A DNA stretch of 64,000 nt from Arenimonas caeni (GTDB lineage Bacteria > Pseudomonadota > Gammaproteobacteria > Xanthomonadales > Xanthomonadaceae), in NCBI RefSeq assembly GCF_003024235.1, contig NZ_KZ679084.1, positions 1-64,000 of the forward strand, in the 5' to 3' direction. The notes beneath the pieces were generated by a model. The model was given only the letters and a program-made list of their open reading frames with translations, made no database searches and had not been told where the DNA came from. This document shows positions 52,203 through 64,000 of this stretch, one piece after another. Within the stretch, counting starts at the first letter, position 1; each line of letters opens with the position of its first letter. The position numbers and the translations under genes were made by a program.

Positions 52203-55200
52203 GCGCGCCCGCTTATGCCGAACTGCACTGCCTGACGCACTTCAGCTTCGGGCGCGGCGCGTCGTCGGCGCGCGAACTGTTCGAGCGCGCTAAGCAGCAG
52301 GGCTACGCCGCGCTGGCGATCACCGACGAGGCCACCCTGGCCGGCATCGTGCGCGCCTGGGAAGCCGCGAAGGCCACCGGGGTGCCGCTGATCGTGGGCA
52401 GCGAACTGCGCCTGGCCGACGGCCTGCGCTGCGTGCTGCTGGTGGAGGACGACGCCGGCTACCGGCGCCTGTGCGAACTGATCAGCCTCGGCCGCCGGCG
52501 CAGCGCCAAGGGCGAGTACCGGCTGCAGCGCGCCGATCTCGACGGCGACACCGGCGGGCTGCTGGCGCTGTGGCTGCCCGGCGCCGAGCCCGACGCCGGC
52601 GAGGGCGAGTGGCTGCGCGAGCGCTTCCCGGGCCGCTGCTGGCTGGCGGTGGAACTGCACCGTGGCCCCGACGACGACGCGCGGCTGGCGGCGCTGCAGG
52701 CGCTGGCGGCGCGGCTGGGCCTGCCGGCCGTGGCCGCCGGCGACGCGCACATGCACGCGCGCGGCCGGCGCGCGCTGCAGGACGTGCTTACCGCCACCCG
52801 CCACCACCTCACCGTGGCCGGGGCCGGCGCACACCTGTTCCCCAACGGCGAGCGCCACCTGCGCACGCGCCGGGCGCTGGCGGCGATCTATCCACGCGAG
52901 CTGCTCGATCAGACCCTGTGCATCGCCGCGCGCTGCCGCTTCGAGCTGGGCGACCTGCGCTACCAGTACCCGCACGAACTGGTGCCGGACGGACACACGC
53001 CCACGAGCTGGCTGCGCGTGCTCACCGAACGCGGCATGGCGCGGCGCTGGCCCGGGGGCACGCCGGAGAAGGTACGGCGCCAGGTCGACGAGGAGCTGGA
53101 GCTCATCGCCGAGCTGCGCTACGAGGCCTTTTTCCTCACCGTGCACGACATCGTGGTGTTCGCGCGCGGCCAGGGCATCCTCTGCCAGGGCCGCGGCTCG
53201 GCGGCGAACTCGGCGGTGTGCTTCGCCCTGGGCATCACCGAGGCGGACCCGGCGCGCATGAACCTGCTGTTCGGGCGTTTCTTGTCGAAGGAGCGCAACG
53301 AGCCGCCCGACATCGACGTCGACTTCGAGCACGAGCGGCGCGAGGAAGTCATCCAGTACGTCTACCGCAAGTACGGCCGCGAGCGCGCCGCGCTGGCCGC
53401 CACCGTCATCTGCTACCGCGGCAAGAGCGCGGTGCGCGACGTGGCCCGGGCCCTGGGCCTGCCGCCGGACCAGGTGGACCAGCTCAGCCGCTGCTTCGCC
53501 TGGTGGGACGGCGAAGCGCCGGTGGAGGAGCGCCTGCGCGAGCGCGGTTTCGACCCGGAGGCGCCGGTGCTTCGGCGGGTGCTGGCGCTCACCCGCCAGC
53601 TGCTCGACGCACCGCGGCACCTGAGCCAGCACGTCGGCGGCTTCGTCATCTCCGACCAGCCCCTGCACCACCTGGTGCCGGTGCAGAACGCGGCCATGCC
53701 CGAACGCACCATCATCGAGTGGGACAAGGACGACCTCGAGTCGCTGGGCCTGCTGAAGGTGGACTGCCTGGCCCTGGGCATGCTCACCGCAGTGAGCAAG
53801 TGCCTGGCCCTGCTGCGCGAACACCGCGGCCGCGAGCTCACGCCCGCCACGATCCCGGCCGAGGACCCGGACACCTACGCCATGATCCGGCGCGCCGACA
53901 CCATCGGCGTGTTCCAGATCGAGTCGCGGGCGCAGATGGCCATGCTGCCGCGGCTCAAGCCGCGCACCTTCTACGACCTGGTGATCCAGGTGGCCATCGT
54001 CCGGCCCGGGCCGATCCAGGGAAAGATGGTGCACCCCTACCTGCAGCGGCGGCAGGGCCTGGAACCGGTGGATTACCCCTCCAGGGCACTGGAGGAAGTG
54101 TTCCGGCGCACCCTGGGCGTGCCGCTGTTCCAGGAGCAGGTGATGCAGGTGGCGATCGTCGCCGCCGGGTTTTCCGCCGGCGAGGCCGACGAACTGCGCC
54201 GCGGCATGGCGGCCTGGAAACGCCGCGGCGGCCTGGAGCATTTCCGCGAGCGGCTGTTCGCCGGCCTGGCGAAGAATGGCTACGACACCGACTTCGCCGA
54301 ACGCATCTTCGAGCAGATCCGCGGCTTCGGCAGCTACGGCTTCCCGGAATCGCACGCCGCCAGCTTCGCGCTGATCACCTACGTCAGCTGCTGGCTCAAG
54401 TGCCACGAGCCGGCGGCCTTCACCTGCGCGCTGATGAACTCGCAGCCGCTGGGTTTTTATTCCAACAGCCAGCTGGTGCAGGACGCGCGTCGGCACGGCA
54501 TCGCGGTGCGGCCGGTGGACGTGCGCCACAGCCACTGGGACAACACGCTTGAGCCCTGGCCGGGCGATGCCGCCCGGCAGCCGGCGCTGCGACTGGGCCT
54601 GCGCGAGGTGGCCGGGCTGGCGCGTGAAGCCGGCGAGCGCCTGGTGGCCGCGCGCGCGGCGCGCCCCTTCGACGACGTCGCCGACCTGTGCCACCGCGCC
54701 GGCCTGGACGAACGCGCGCGCTCGCTGCTGGCCGAGGCCGGCGCCCTGCGCGGCCTGGCCGGGCACCGGCACCGGGCGCGCTGGGCCGTGGGCGGCGTCG
54801 AGAAACAGCTGCCGCTGTTCGCCGCCTCGCCGGCCGAGGATGCCGTGCAGCTGCCGGTGCCCAGCGCCGGCGAAGACCTGCTGGCCGACTACGCCCGGCT
54901 GGGCCTGACGCTCGGACCGCACCCGCTGGCCCTGCTGCGCCGGCAGCTGGCCGCGCGCCGCTACCGGCGCTCGCGCGAACTGCGCGAACTGCCGAACGGC
55001 AGCCGGGCGCGCGCCGCCGGCCTGGTGACGATGCGCCAGCGCCCGGAGACCGCCGGTGGCACCACCTTCGTCACGCTCGAGGACGAAGACGGCATGGTGA
55101 ACGTGGTGGTCTGGCGCGACCTGGGCGAACGCCAGCGCCGGGTGCTGGTCGAATCGCGCCTGCTCGGCGTCGAGGGCCGCTGGGAAACCCTGGACGGCGT

Positions 55201-55282
55201 GAGCCACCTGATCGCCAGCCGCCTGCACGACGAAAGCGCGCTGGCCGGCCAGCTCGACAGCCGCTCGCGCAACTTCCGCTAG
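52199..55282 (+). CDS. dnaE2: Error-prone DNA polymerase DnaE2 (ImuC)
   Basis: C-family polymerase of 1027 residues that performs damage-induced mutagenesis with ImuA and ImuB. It has the N-terminal PHP domain ([16 protein letters not shown]...), the polymerase core with PDIDVDF (near residue 370) and further conserved acidic residues, and a C-terminal OB-fold ([18 protein letters not shown]). The motif QLPLF (near residue 870) resembles a beta-clamp binding site. The start is GTG at 52199, overlapping the imuB stop (GTGA). It ends by sharing a CTAG with the convergent SRAP gene. Confidence 0.95.
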   Translation: MSAPAYAELHCLTHFSFGRGASSARELFERAKQQGYAALAITDEATLAGIVRAWEAAKATGVPLIVGSELRLADGLRCVLLVEDDAGYRRLCELISLGRRRSAKGEYRLQRADLDGDTGGLLALWLPGAEPDAGEGEWLRERFPGRCWLAVELHRGPDDDARLAALQALAARLGLPAVAAGDAHMHARGRRALQDVLTATRHHLTVAGAGAHLFPNGERHLRTRRALAAIYPRELLDQTLCIAARCRFELGDLRYQYPHELVPDGHTPTSWLRVLTERGMARRWPGGTPEKVRRQVDEELELIAELRYEAFFLTVHDIVVFARGQGILCQGRGSAANSAVCFALGITEADPARMNLLFGRFLSKERNEPPDIDVDFEHERREEVIQYVYRKYGRERAALAATVICYRGKSAVRDVARALGLPPDQVDQLSRCFAWWDGEAPVEERLRERGFDPEAPVLRRVLALTRQLLDAPRHLSQHVGGFVISDQPLHHLVPVQNAAMPERTIIEWDKDDLESLGLLKVDCLALGMLTAVSKCLALLREHRGRELTPATIPAEDPDTYAMIRRADTIGVFQIESRAQMAMLPRLKPRTFYDLVIQVAIVRPGPIQGKMVHPYLQRRQGLEPVDYPSRALEEVFRRTLGVPLFQEQVMQVAIVAAGFSAGEADELRRGMAAWKRRGGLEHFRERLFAGLAKNGYDTDFAERIFEQIRGFGSYGFPESHAASFALITYVSCWLKCHEPAAFTCALMNSQPLGFYSNSQLVQDARRHGIAVRPVDVRHSHWDNTLEPWPGDAARQPALRLGLREVAGLAREAGERLVAARAARPFDDVADLCHRAGLDERARSLLAEAGALRGLAGHRHRARWAVGGVEKQLPLFAASPAEDAVQLPVPSAGEDLLADYARLGLTLGPHPLALLRRQLAARRYRRSRELRELPNGSRARAAGLVTMRQRPETAGGTTFVTLEDEDGMVNVVVWRDLGERQRRVLVESRLLGVEGRWETLDGVSHLIASRLHDESALAGQLDSRSRNFR

Positions 55283-55962
55283 CCGGCGTCCTCGAGCGGC
55301 TCCACCAGCGACGGCCCCTGGTTGCGCGGGTTGCCCACCGCCGGCCCCACCGGCGTGATGCGCAGCGCCGTCACCGCCGGCTGCAGCAAGGCCGCCGCCT
55401 CCGCCGCCGGGGCCCGCAGCCAGGCCTCCCAGGCCTCGGCCGGCAGCACCTGCGGCTGGCGGTCGTGCACGCGCCGCACCTCGCCCATGGCCTCGGTGGT
55501 GACGACCGTGTAGGTCGCCACGGATTTTCCTTCCGCATCGGTCCAGCGCGACCACAGGCCGGCGAGCATCATCGGGTTGTGGCCATCGGCCGAGCGCAGG
55601 AAGTACGGCTGCTTGCGCTTGCCGCCCAGGTCCACCCACTCGTACCAGCCGGTCACCGGCGCCAGGCAGCGCTGGCCGTGGCGCCAGGCGTCGCGGAAGG
55701 CGGGCTTTTCCGCCAGCGTCTCGGCGCGCGCATTGACGGTGGAGTAGCCGATCTTCGGGTCCTTCGCCCAGTGCGGCAGCAGCCCCCAGCGCATCGACTC
55801 CAGGCCCGGCCCGCCGGCACCAGCCACCACCACCGGATTCACCTGACTGGGCGCGATGTTGTACTGGGCGAAGCCCGCCAGCGGATTGACCACGTGCTCG
55901 ACGAAGCCGGGCACCAGGTTGCCCGGGCTGAAGGGGCCGAACAGGGCGTAGCGCGCGCACAT
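55279..55962 (-). CDS. SRAP domain protein, abasic-site shielding (YedK/HMCES type)
   Basis: A 227-residue SRAP protein that forms a covalent link to abasic sites in single-stranded DNA, protecting them from cleavage. The catalytic cysteine is residue 2 (MCARYALF) after removal of methionine; [22 protein letters not shown] and the catalytic-region glutamate in YEWVD are present. Its 3' end shares CTAG with dnaE2, each strand using TAG as stop. Being next to the translesion operon, a role in the same lesion response is likely. Confidence 0.93.
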   Translation of the reverse strand: MCARYALFGPFSPGNLVPGFVEHVVNPLAGFAQYNIAPSQVNPVVVAGAGGPGLESMRWGLLPHWAKDPKIGYSTVNARAETLAEKPAFRDAWRHGQRCLAPVTGWYEWVDLGGKRKQPYFLRSADGHNPMMLAGLWSRWTDAEGKSVATYTVVTTEAMGEVRRVHDRQPQVLPAEAWEAWLRAPAAEAAALLQPAVTALRITPVGPAVGNPRNQGPSLVEPLEDAG

Positions 55963-56009
55963 GCGCGCAGTCTAGCCCTGCCCGGCAGCCCACGTGCACG
56001 GGCCGGGAT

Positions 56010-56549
56010 TCACTCATCGATGGATGAGCCGCAGTCGTTGCTGCGCTCCTGCTGGTATTCCACCATCACCCAGCTGCCGTTCCTGCGCACGTAGACCGCC
56101 GTGGTGCGCTTGCCGCCCTCGCAGGACTCGATGACCATGATCGAGCCCTCGCGGCCGGTGGTACCCGGCAGCGGGTCGACGCAGCCCACCTCGGTGCAGA
56201 CCGAGGGCAACACTGGCGCCTGCCAGGCCCCCGGCCCGGCCGGCACCTGCTCGCAGTGGCGCGACTCGATGCTGACCGTGAACGAGAGGCGCCCGAGCGG
56301 CGGCCGCTTCGGATCGAGCACCCGCGCACCCGGCGCCGGGCTGCCCAGCGCCGTTTCCAGATGCGCCCGCACCAGCTCGTAGTCGGCGTCGGCGCGGGTA
56401 TAGACCTTGTGCCAGGACTCGCTGACGCAGCGCTGCAGCGGCGAGGCCTCGGCACGCGCGCCCGCCTTCGCGGCCTGCGCCATCGGCGCCACGGCCAGCC
56501 CCACGCCCGCCAGCAGCAGGCCCGCCATGATCGAATTGAACGTGTGCAT
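56010..56549 (-). CDS. Exported protein of unknown function
   Basis: A 179-residue protein with a signal peptide (MHTFNSIMAGLLLAGVGLAVAPMAQA). The mature part has six cysteines (for example RCVSESWH, HCEQVP, SVCTEVGCVDP, ESCEGG, NDCGSS) and ends SSIDE, so disulfides in the periplasm are likely. The start at 56549 follows GGGAGG by six or seven bases. I do not recognise a family. It is divergent from the next exported-protein gene, with 141 bases between starts. Confidence 0.7.
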   Translation of the reverse strand: MHTFNSIMAGLLLAGVGLAVAPMAQAAKAGARAEASPLQRCVSESWHKVYTRADADYELVRAHLETALGSPAPGARVLDPKRPPLGRLSFTVSIESRHCEQVPAGPGAWQAPVLPSVCTEVGCVDPLPGTTGREGSIMVIESCEGGKRTTAVYVRRNGSWVMVEYQQERSNDCGSSIDE

Positions 56550-56690
56550 CGTTTCCCTCCCAGTCCCGGATCGGACGAGCACAGCCTGCCGGCGCCGGCG
56601 GCACGGGGGCGTAGGAAAACGGCGGAACGAGGGATACGAAGGGCGATCGGCTGGCGCTATAGTCGGGCAGGTCCTCCAGGGCACCACCCC

Positions 56691-57461
56691 ATGAATGCGC
56701 GCCACGTGGTCCTGCTGCTGCTTCTCGCGCCCGGTCTTGCCACCGCACGGAACTTCACTCCGGTCGCCGGCGAGGGCCAAACCCTTGAATACGAGAACGG
56801 GCAGCCTTTCATCCTCATCGAGCGGCCCGGGTTCGCGGTGGCGATCGCGTTCGAGCCGGACGGCAGGCGGCGAGGCTGGGTCAACCTCGGGGTCCTGAAT
56901 CGATCGGAGGCCCCGCTTCTGGTCTCCGATGACGCCATCAGCGCCAGCCAGGGCGCACGCCGGCTTCGAGTGCTGGGCTACGAGGACCTGCTCAAGCGGC
57001 AGAAGCGCCGGGAGATGTGGGCCACCATCGGAACGGCACTGCTTGCTGGCATGAACAGCTACAGCGCCAGCCAGGCCGGCCACACCAGTTACAGCGGCAC
57101 TTACCAGGGAAGCTCGGCGAGCACCCTCTACGGCAACGGCGGCACGACCTATGCCTCGGGCACGAACTCGGGATACTACTCAGGCAGCTACTACGACGCC
57201 GAGGCCGCCGCACGGGCACAGGCGGAGGCTGACCAGCAAAATCGCGAACTGATCGAGCAGACACTCGCCAACGCGGAGTATCAAAGGGCTTCGCTGGACG
57301 CACGCGCGCTGCAGGCCACCACCCTCGGGCAGGACGAATCCGTCATGGGCGGAGTGATGGTGGTGTTGCCGGGAAAGAGACGGGGCGGCGCCGAGTTCAC
57401 AGTGAACATCCGGATCGGCGACCAGCAAGAGCAGGTGACGTTCACCGAGTCGATCGACTGA
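56691..57461 (+). CDS. Exported protein of unknown function with Tyr/Ser/Gly-rich segment
   Basis: A 256-residue protein with a signal peptide (MNARHVVLLLLLAPGLATA). The N-terminal part (about 20-110) is a compact beta-rich region with VLNRSEAPLLVSDDAIS; a low-complexity Ser/Tyr/Gly segment follows (about 120-165, SYSASQAGHTSYSGTYQGSSASTLYGNGG), then a helical stretch (AARAQAEADQQNRELIEQTLANAEYQR) and a beta C-terminus. Codon use is a little less GC-rich than its neighbours. TATAGT at 56658-56663 may be a -10 element. No family is recognised. Confidence 0.7.
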   Translation: MNARHVVLLLLLAPGLATARNFTPVAGEGQTLEYENGQPFILIERPGFAVAIAFEPDGRRRGWVNLGVLNRSEAPLLVSDDAISASQGARRLRVLGYEDLLKRQKRREMWATIGTALLAGMNSYSASQAGHTSYSGTYQGSSASTLYGNGGTTYASGTNSGYYSGSYYDAEAAARAQAEADQQNRELIEQTLANAEYQRASLDARALQATTLGQDESVMGGVMVVLPGKRRGGAEFTVNIRIGDQQEQVTFTESID

Positions 57462-57483
57462 GCGTAAGGCCCGGCCGGCGCCG

Positions 57484-57527
57484 GAAAGAAAAAGGGGCTG
57501 CGCGCCAGAAAGCACCGCAACCCCTTG
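57484..57527 (-). terminator. Rho-independent terminator after tRNA-Thr
   Basis: On the reverse strand AAGGGG(T)TGCG pairs with CGCAGCCCCTT around a 13-base loop, followed by TTTCTTT. It lies eight bases after the tRNA and could also serve the upstream exported-protein gene from the other side. Confidence 0.75.
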
Positions 57528-57534
57528 ATTTTCT

Positions 57535-57610
57535 TGGTGCCGGAAACAGGAGTCGAACCTGCGACCTACGCATTACGAATGCGCCGCTCTACCAACTGAG
57601 CTATTCCGGC
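57535..57610 (-). tRNA. tRNA-Thr (anticodon CGT)
   Basis: A 76-nt tRNA with encoded CCA. The acceptor GCCGGAA pairs with TTCCGGC, discriminator A. The anticodon loop TTCGTAA gives CGT (reads ACG). It lies downstream of ispH on the same strand, with its own terminator. Confidence 0.96.
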
Positions 57611-57647
57611 GTGAGGCGCGGATTCTAGGCTTTCAGGGCCCGGCCGG

Positions 57648-58598
57648 TCAATTTACCAGCTGGATCCGCAGCTCCTTGGGCAGGGCGAAGACCACGTCCT
57701 CGGGCTTGCCTTCGAGGTGCTCGACGCCGGTGGCGCCGAGCTCGCGCAGCCGCGCCACCACGCCCTGCACCAGCACCTCGGGCGCCGAGGCGCCGGCGGT
57801 GACGCCGACCCGGGCCACGCCGGCCACCCAGGCCGGGTCGATGCACTCGGCGCCGTCGATCAGGAAGGCGCGGGCGCCCTGCTTCTCGGCCAGCTCGCGC
57901 AGGCGGTTGGAGTTCGAGCTGTTCACCGAGCCCACCACCAGCACCACCTCGCACTGCCCGGCCAGCACGCGCACGGCGTCCTGGCGGTTCTGGGTGGCGT
58001 AGCAGATGTCGTCGTGCTTCGGGCCCTGGATGGCCGGGAAGCGCGCCTGCAGGGCGGCGATGATCTCGGCCGTGTCGTCCACGCTGAGCGTGGTCTGGGT
58101 GGTGTAGGCCAGGTTGTCGGGCTGCGTGGGCTGCAGCGTCGCCACGCCGGCGACGTCCTCGACCAGGTGGATGTGGTTGTGGCCGTGCTCACGGCGCCAC
58201 TGGCCCATGGTGCCCTCCACCTCCGGGTGGCCGGCGTGGCCGATCAGCACCACGTCGCGGCCGGCACGGCAGTGGCGCGCGACCTCGATGTGCACCTTGG
58301 TCACCAGCGGGCAGGTGGCGTCGAACACCTTCAGGCCGCGGCGCTCGGCCTCGGCGCGCACGGCCTGGGAAACACCGTGGGCGCTGAAGATGACGGTGGC
58401 GCCGGCCGGCACCTCGTCGAGCTCCTCGACGAAGACGGCGCCGCGCTGGCGCAGGTCCTCGACCACGAACCGGTTGTGCACCACCTCGTGGCGCACGTAG
58501 ATCGGCGCGCCCAGGGTTTCGATGGCGCGGTTGACGATCTCGATGGCGCGGTCGACGCCGGCGCAGAAACCGCGGGGGTTGGCGAGCAGGACGTCCAT
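57648..58598 (-). CDS. ispH: 4-hydroxy-3-methylbut-2-enyl diphosphate reductase
   Basis: Last enzyme of the MEP isoprenoid pathway, producing IPP and DMAPP. The 316-residue protein has the three cluster cysteines in [23 protein letters not shown] and [14 protein letters not shown] with preceding GQCEVV region, and the family's substrate histidines RHEVVHN and [14 protein letters not shown]. The start at 58598 ([12 protein letters not shown]) is the normal one. It follows lspA by seven bases. Confidence 0.98.
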   Translation of the reverse strand: MDVLLANPRGFCAGVDRAIEIVNRAIETLGAPIYVRHEVVHNRFVVEDLRQRGAVFVEELDEVPAGATVIFSAHGVSQAVRAEAERRGLKVFDATCPLVTKVHIEVARHCRAGRDVVLIGHAGHPEVEGTMGQWRREHGHNHIHLVEDVAGVATLQPTQPDNLAYTTQTTLSVDDTAEIIAALQARFPAIQGPKHDDICYATQNRQDAVRVLAGQCEVVLVVGSVNSSNSNRLRELAEKQGARAFLIDGAECIDPAWVAGVARVGVTAGASAPEVLVQGVVARLRELGATGVEHLEGKPEDVVFALPKELRIQLVN

Positions 58599-58605
58599 GG
58601 CGCGA

Positions 58606-59105
58606 TTATCCGTTTTTCCCGGCGTCCGGCGCGTGCCGGAAGCTGAACACGACCAGCCCGATGGCGCCGCCGACGATGCAGGCATCGGCCACGTTGAAGG
58701 CCGGCCAGTGCCACCCGCCCACGTACCAGTCGACGAAGTCGACCACGTAGCCGAAGCGCAGGCGGTCGATGACGTTGCCGATGGCGCCGGCGATGACCAG
58801 CGCGTACGGCAGCGCCGTGCGCCAGTCGCCGCGCGGCGTGCGCGCCAGCCAGAAGGTCAGGCCCGCGCTGATCACCAGCGCAAGCACCGTGAAGAACCAG
58901 CGCTGCCAGCCGCCGGCGCTGGAGAGGAAGCTGAAGGCGGCGCCGTAGTTGTGCACCAGCGTCCAGTTCCAGAAGCCGTCGATGAAGGCCACCGGGCGCG
59001 CGTACTCCAGCGACGCCGTCGCCAGCCACTTGGCCCACTGGTCAAGCACCAGCAGCACGCCCGACAGGCCCAGCCAGGGCAGCGCGTTGGGCGAGGGACG
59101 CGACA

Positions 59106-59106
<1 letters not shown>
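58606..59106 (-). CDS. lspA: Lipoprotein signal peptidase
   Basis: Inner-membrane aspartic peptidase that removes signal peptides from prolipoproteins. The 166-residue protein has four hydrophobic helices; the conserved regions are [40 protein letters not shown] (catalytic aspartate) and [16 protein letters not shown] (second aspartate). Its start lies on the ileS stop (ATG/TGA share one base), so it is coupled to ileS, as in enterobacteria. Confidence 0.97.
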
Positions 59107-61957
<2,851 letters not shown>

Positions 61958-61961
<4 letters not shown>

Positions 61962-62914
61962 GCCGTCACTCCGCGTTCTTCCCTGTCTTGGCGCAAAGCG
62001 CGCCGGGCCTGCCGGGCATCCTCGTCCATCTGGCGCACCAGGGACGGCAGGTCGTCGAATTTCTCTTCGTCGCGCAGCTTGGCGACGAACTCCACCTCGA
62101 TGCGCGATCCATAGAGGTCGCCATCGAAGTCGAACACATGCGCCTCGAGCAGGGGCTCGACGCCCTGCACCGTCGGCCGCGTGCCCAGGCTGGCCACGCC
62201 GGCGCGCGGCGCGGGGCCGATGCCGTGCACCCAGACCGCGAAGATGCCGCCCAGCGGCGCCTTCCTCCCGGCCAGCCGCAGGTTGGCCGTAGGGTAGCCG
62301 AGCTGGCGGCCGAGCTGCTTGCCGCGCACCACCTTGCCGGCGATGGCGTAGCGCCGGCCCAGGGCCTCGGCGGCGGCCCCGAGGTCGCCGGCGGCCAGGT
62401 GCGCACGCACCGCGCTGGCCGAAACCCGCCCGCCGCCGTCGGCCACCACCGGCACTTCGGCGGCCCGGAAGCCGTGCCGTTCGCCCAGGGCCTGCAGCAG
62501 GCCCAGGTCGCCGACGCGGCGGTGGCCAAAGCGGAATTCGGGGCCGACCCAGACTTCGCGGGCCGACAGCCGGTGCACCAGCACCCGCTCGACGAAGGCC
62601 TCGGCGGACATCGCCGCCATCGCCGCGTTGAAGCGCAGCAGGCCCACCGCGTCCATGCCCAGCCGGCACAGGCCCTCGAACTTGGCGCGCGGCAGCAGCA
62701 GCCGGGCCGGCGGATCGGCCGGGGCGAAGTATTCACGCGGCAGGGGTTCGAAACTCAGCGCCACCGCGGCCAGGCCGGCGGCGCGCGCACGCGCGCGCAC
62801 GTGGCCGACCAGGGCCTGGTGGCCCCGATGGAGGCCGTCGAAGGCACCGATGCAAACCACGCTGCCCTGCGGGCAAGCAGGCTTGCCCTCGACGTCCCGG
62901 AACAGCTTGTTCAT
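61958..62914 (-). CDS. ribF: Bifunctional riboflavin kinase / FAD synthetase
   Basis: Makes FMN and FAD from riboflavin. The N-terminal adenylyltransferase domain shows [18 protein letters not shown] and the later [14 protein letters not shown]; the C-terminal kinase domain has [13 protein letters not shown] and the FDGDLYG segment. The ATG at 62914 ([10 protein letters not shown]) is preferred to the GTG at 62941, which would add nine residues without family match. TATAAT lies six bases before the ATG, hinting at a private promoter. Stop overlaps the ileS start. Confidence 0.95.
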
Positions 62915-62920
62915 CCGGAA

Positions 62921-62926
62921 ATTATA
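62921..62926 (-). promoter_or_regulatory. Candidate -10 element of ribF
   Basis: TATAAT on the reverse strand, six bases before the ribF ATG. A start there would give a leaderless mRNA. No fitting -35 is seen, so this remains weak. Confidence 0.35.
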
Positions 62927-62937
62927 GCCGGCACCGC

Positions 62938-64000
62938 TCACCGGCCGCGCAGTTCACGCGGACGCCAGCCGCTGGCGAGCAGGCCCAGGCCATAGGCGGC
63001 GGCACCGGCGGCCACCACGGCCAGCAGCAGGCCCCAGCGCGCCGCCCCGGTCCAGGCCCGCCAGTCGCCGACCGCGTATTTGGCGGCCAGCACCGCCGCC
63101 GCCAGCGCCAGGCTGGCCAGCGCCAGCCGCAGCAGGTGCCGGCCCCAGCCCGGCGCCAGACGGAAACCGGCCTGGCGGCGCAGCGCGCGCCACAGCAGCA
63201 GGGCGTTGGCCAGGCCGGCCAGGCCGGTGGCCAGGGCGATGCCGGCGTGCGCACCCGGCACCGCGCCCAGCCACAGCGGCGTGGTGATGGCCGCGGTGAG
63301 GGCGACGTTGATGAAGACGGTAGCCACCGCGGCGCGCATCGGCGTCCTGGTGTCCTGGCGGGCGTAGAAGGCCGAGAGCAGCACCTTGCTGGCCATGAAG
63401 CCGGGGATGCCCAGGCTCATGGCCACCAGGCTCAGCGAGGTCATGCGGCTGTCGGCGGCCATGAACTCGCCGCGCTCGAAGATCACGATCGCCAGCGGCT
63501 CGGCCAGCAGGGCCAGGCCCAGCGCGGCCGGGATGGCCAGCAGCAGCACCGTGCGTAGGCCCCAGTCGAGCGAGGCGGCGTAGCCCTCCGTGTCGGCGTC
63601 GGCGTGCCGGCGCGACAGGTGCGGCAGGATCACCGTGCCCAGGGCCACGCCGAACAGGCCCAGCGGGAACTCCACCAGGCGGTCGGAGTAGTAGAGCCAG
63701 CTCTGGCTGCCGTCGACCAGCAGCGAGGCGAACATCGTGCCGACGATCAGGTTGAGCTGGGCCACCGAGGACGAGAACAGGGTCGGCAACATCAGGGTGC
63801 CGACGCGGCGCACGCCCGGGTGGCGGAAATTCAGGCGCAGCCGGGGGCGCAGGCCCAGCCGGCCCATCGCCGGCCACAGCAGCACCAGCTGCAGGAAGCC
63901 GGCGGCCAGCACACCCCAGGCCAGGGCCTTGATCGGCACCGCCAGCAGCGGCGCCAGCAGCAGCATCGCGGCGATCACCGACAGGTTGTGCAGCACCGGG
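62938..64000 (-). CDS. murJ: Lipid II flippase MurJ, partial (5' end beyond window)
   Basis: Polytopic inner-membrane protein that flips lipid II across the membrane for peptidoglycan synthesis. About 354 C-terminal residues are present. Family sequence includes RVGTLMLPTLFSSSVAQLNLIVGTMFASLL, WLYYSDRLVEFPLGLFGVALGTVILPHLSR and SLGIPGFMASKVLLSAFYARQDTRTPM. The start lies right of the window. It ends 23 bases before the ribF ATG, the usual murJ-ribF-ileS-lspA order. Confidence 0.95.
   Translation of the reverse strand, partial: PVLHNLSVIAAMLLLAPLLAVPIKALAWGVLAAGFLQLVLLWPAMGRLGLRPRLRLNFRHPGVRRVGTLMLPTLFSSSVAQLNLIVGTMFASLLVDGSQSWLYYSDRLVEFPLGLFGVALGTVILPHLSRRHADADTEGYAASLDWGLRTVLLLAIPAALGLALLAEPLAIVIFERGEFMAADSRMTSLSLVAMSLGIPGFMASKVLLSAFYARQDTRTPMRAAVATVFINVALTAAITTPLWLGAVPGAHAGIALATGLAGLANALLLWRALRRQAGFRLAPGWGRHLLRLALASLALAAAVLAAKYAVGDWRAWTGAARWGLLLAVVAAGAAAYGLGLLASGWRPRELRGR

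Noticed and set aside
52109..56017. Open frame of about 1300 codons antisense to dnaE2
   Set aside because: It only mirrors the codon pattern of dnaE2 and the C-terminal part merely overlaps the real SRAP gene in another frame.

Overview
The window is a continuous, very GC-rich bacterial chromosome segment of housekeeping type, densely coded, with no insertion sequence, prophage or CRISPR array seen. Gene order and regulatory sites point to a gammaproteobacterium of the Lysobacterales (Xanthomonadales) or a close relative. The grounds are a LexA box of the form TTAG-N6-TACTA in front of lexA, two lexA genes with the second heading an imuA-imuB-dnaE2 cassette, a kdkA/opsX pair for a phosphorylated Kdo core, and a DUF6165 gene. 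Species cannot be named from the sequence alone.

Layout. 1-1769: 5' part of dnaX (cut by the left edge), tRNA-Ser(GGA), the 4.5S SRP RNA gene, then an intergenic run of perfect hairpins. 1770-5462: a tightly overlapping reverse operon kdkA - metallo-hydrolase - moaA - moaC - moaD - moaE. 5479-7113: heptosyltransferase, DUF6165 gene, tRNA-Ser(CGA). 7183-14430: a distinctive block holding a secreted caspase-like protein, a divergent Ig-like autotransporter translationally joined to a PP2C phosphatase, and a convergent transmembrane Ser/Thr kinase. 14478-18347: the conserved dnaQ-rnhA-methyltransferase / gloB-mltD neighbourhood. 18432-27918: fabI, ppiD, tRNA-Asp, tRNA-Val, hupB, lon, clpX, clpP and tig, the classical protein quality-control island. 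28008-29030: a seven-tRNA cluster. 29086-35993: csrA, alaS, recX, recA, lexA, an unknown secreted protein and pncC. 36074-37655: a BlaI repressor and an M56 peptidase-TonB fusion. 37771-42099: mutS, a trans-sulfuration enzyme and a divergent Lrp regulator. 42101-47076: hslR, a secreted hydrolase, rplS, trmD, rimM, rpsP and ffh. 47186-55962: a CcsA-like membrane protein, radA, the lexA2-imuA-imuB-dnaE2 mutagenesis operon and a convergent SRAP protein. 56010-57610: two unknown exported proteins and tRNA-Thr(CGT). 57648-64000: ispH, lspA, ileS, ribF and the 3' part of murJ (cut by the right edge).

How the parts work together. DNA repair dominates the middle: mutS, radA, lexA/recA/recX, and the damage-induced polymerase cassette with its AP-site shield neighbour. 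Both parts of the signal recognition particle (RNA and Ffh) are present. ClpXP, Lon, trigger factor and PpiD form the folding and proteolysis group; lon carries a heat-shock type promoter. Three repressor genes (lexA, lexA2, blaI) share an unusual design: the operator and -10 element abut the start codon and there is no ribosome binding site, so their mRNAs are predicted to be leaderless. The strongest candidate for an undescribed functional unit is the caspase-like / autotransporter / PP2C / Ser-Thr kinase block at 7183-14430.
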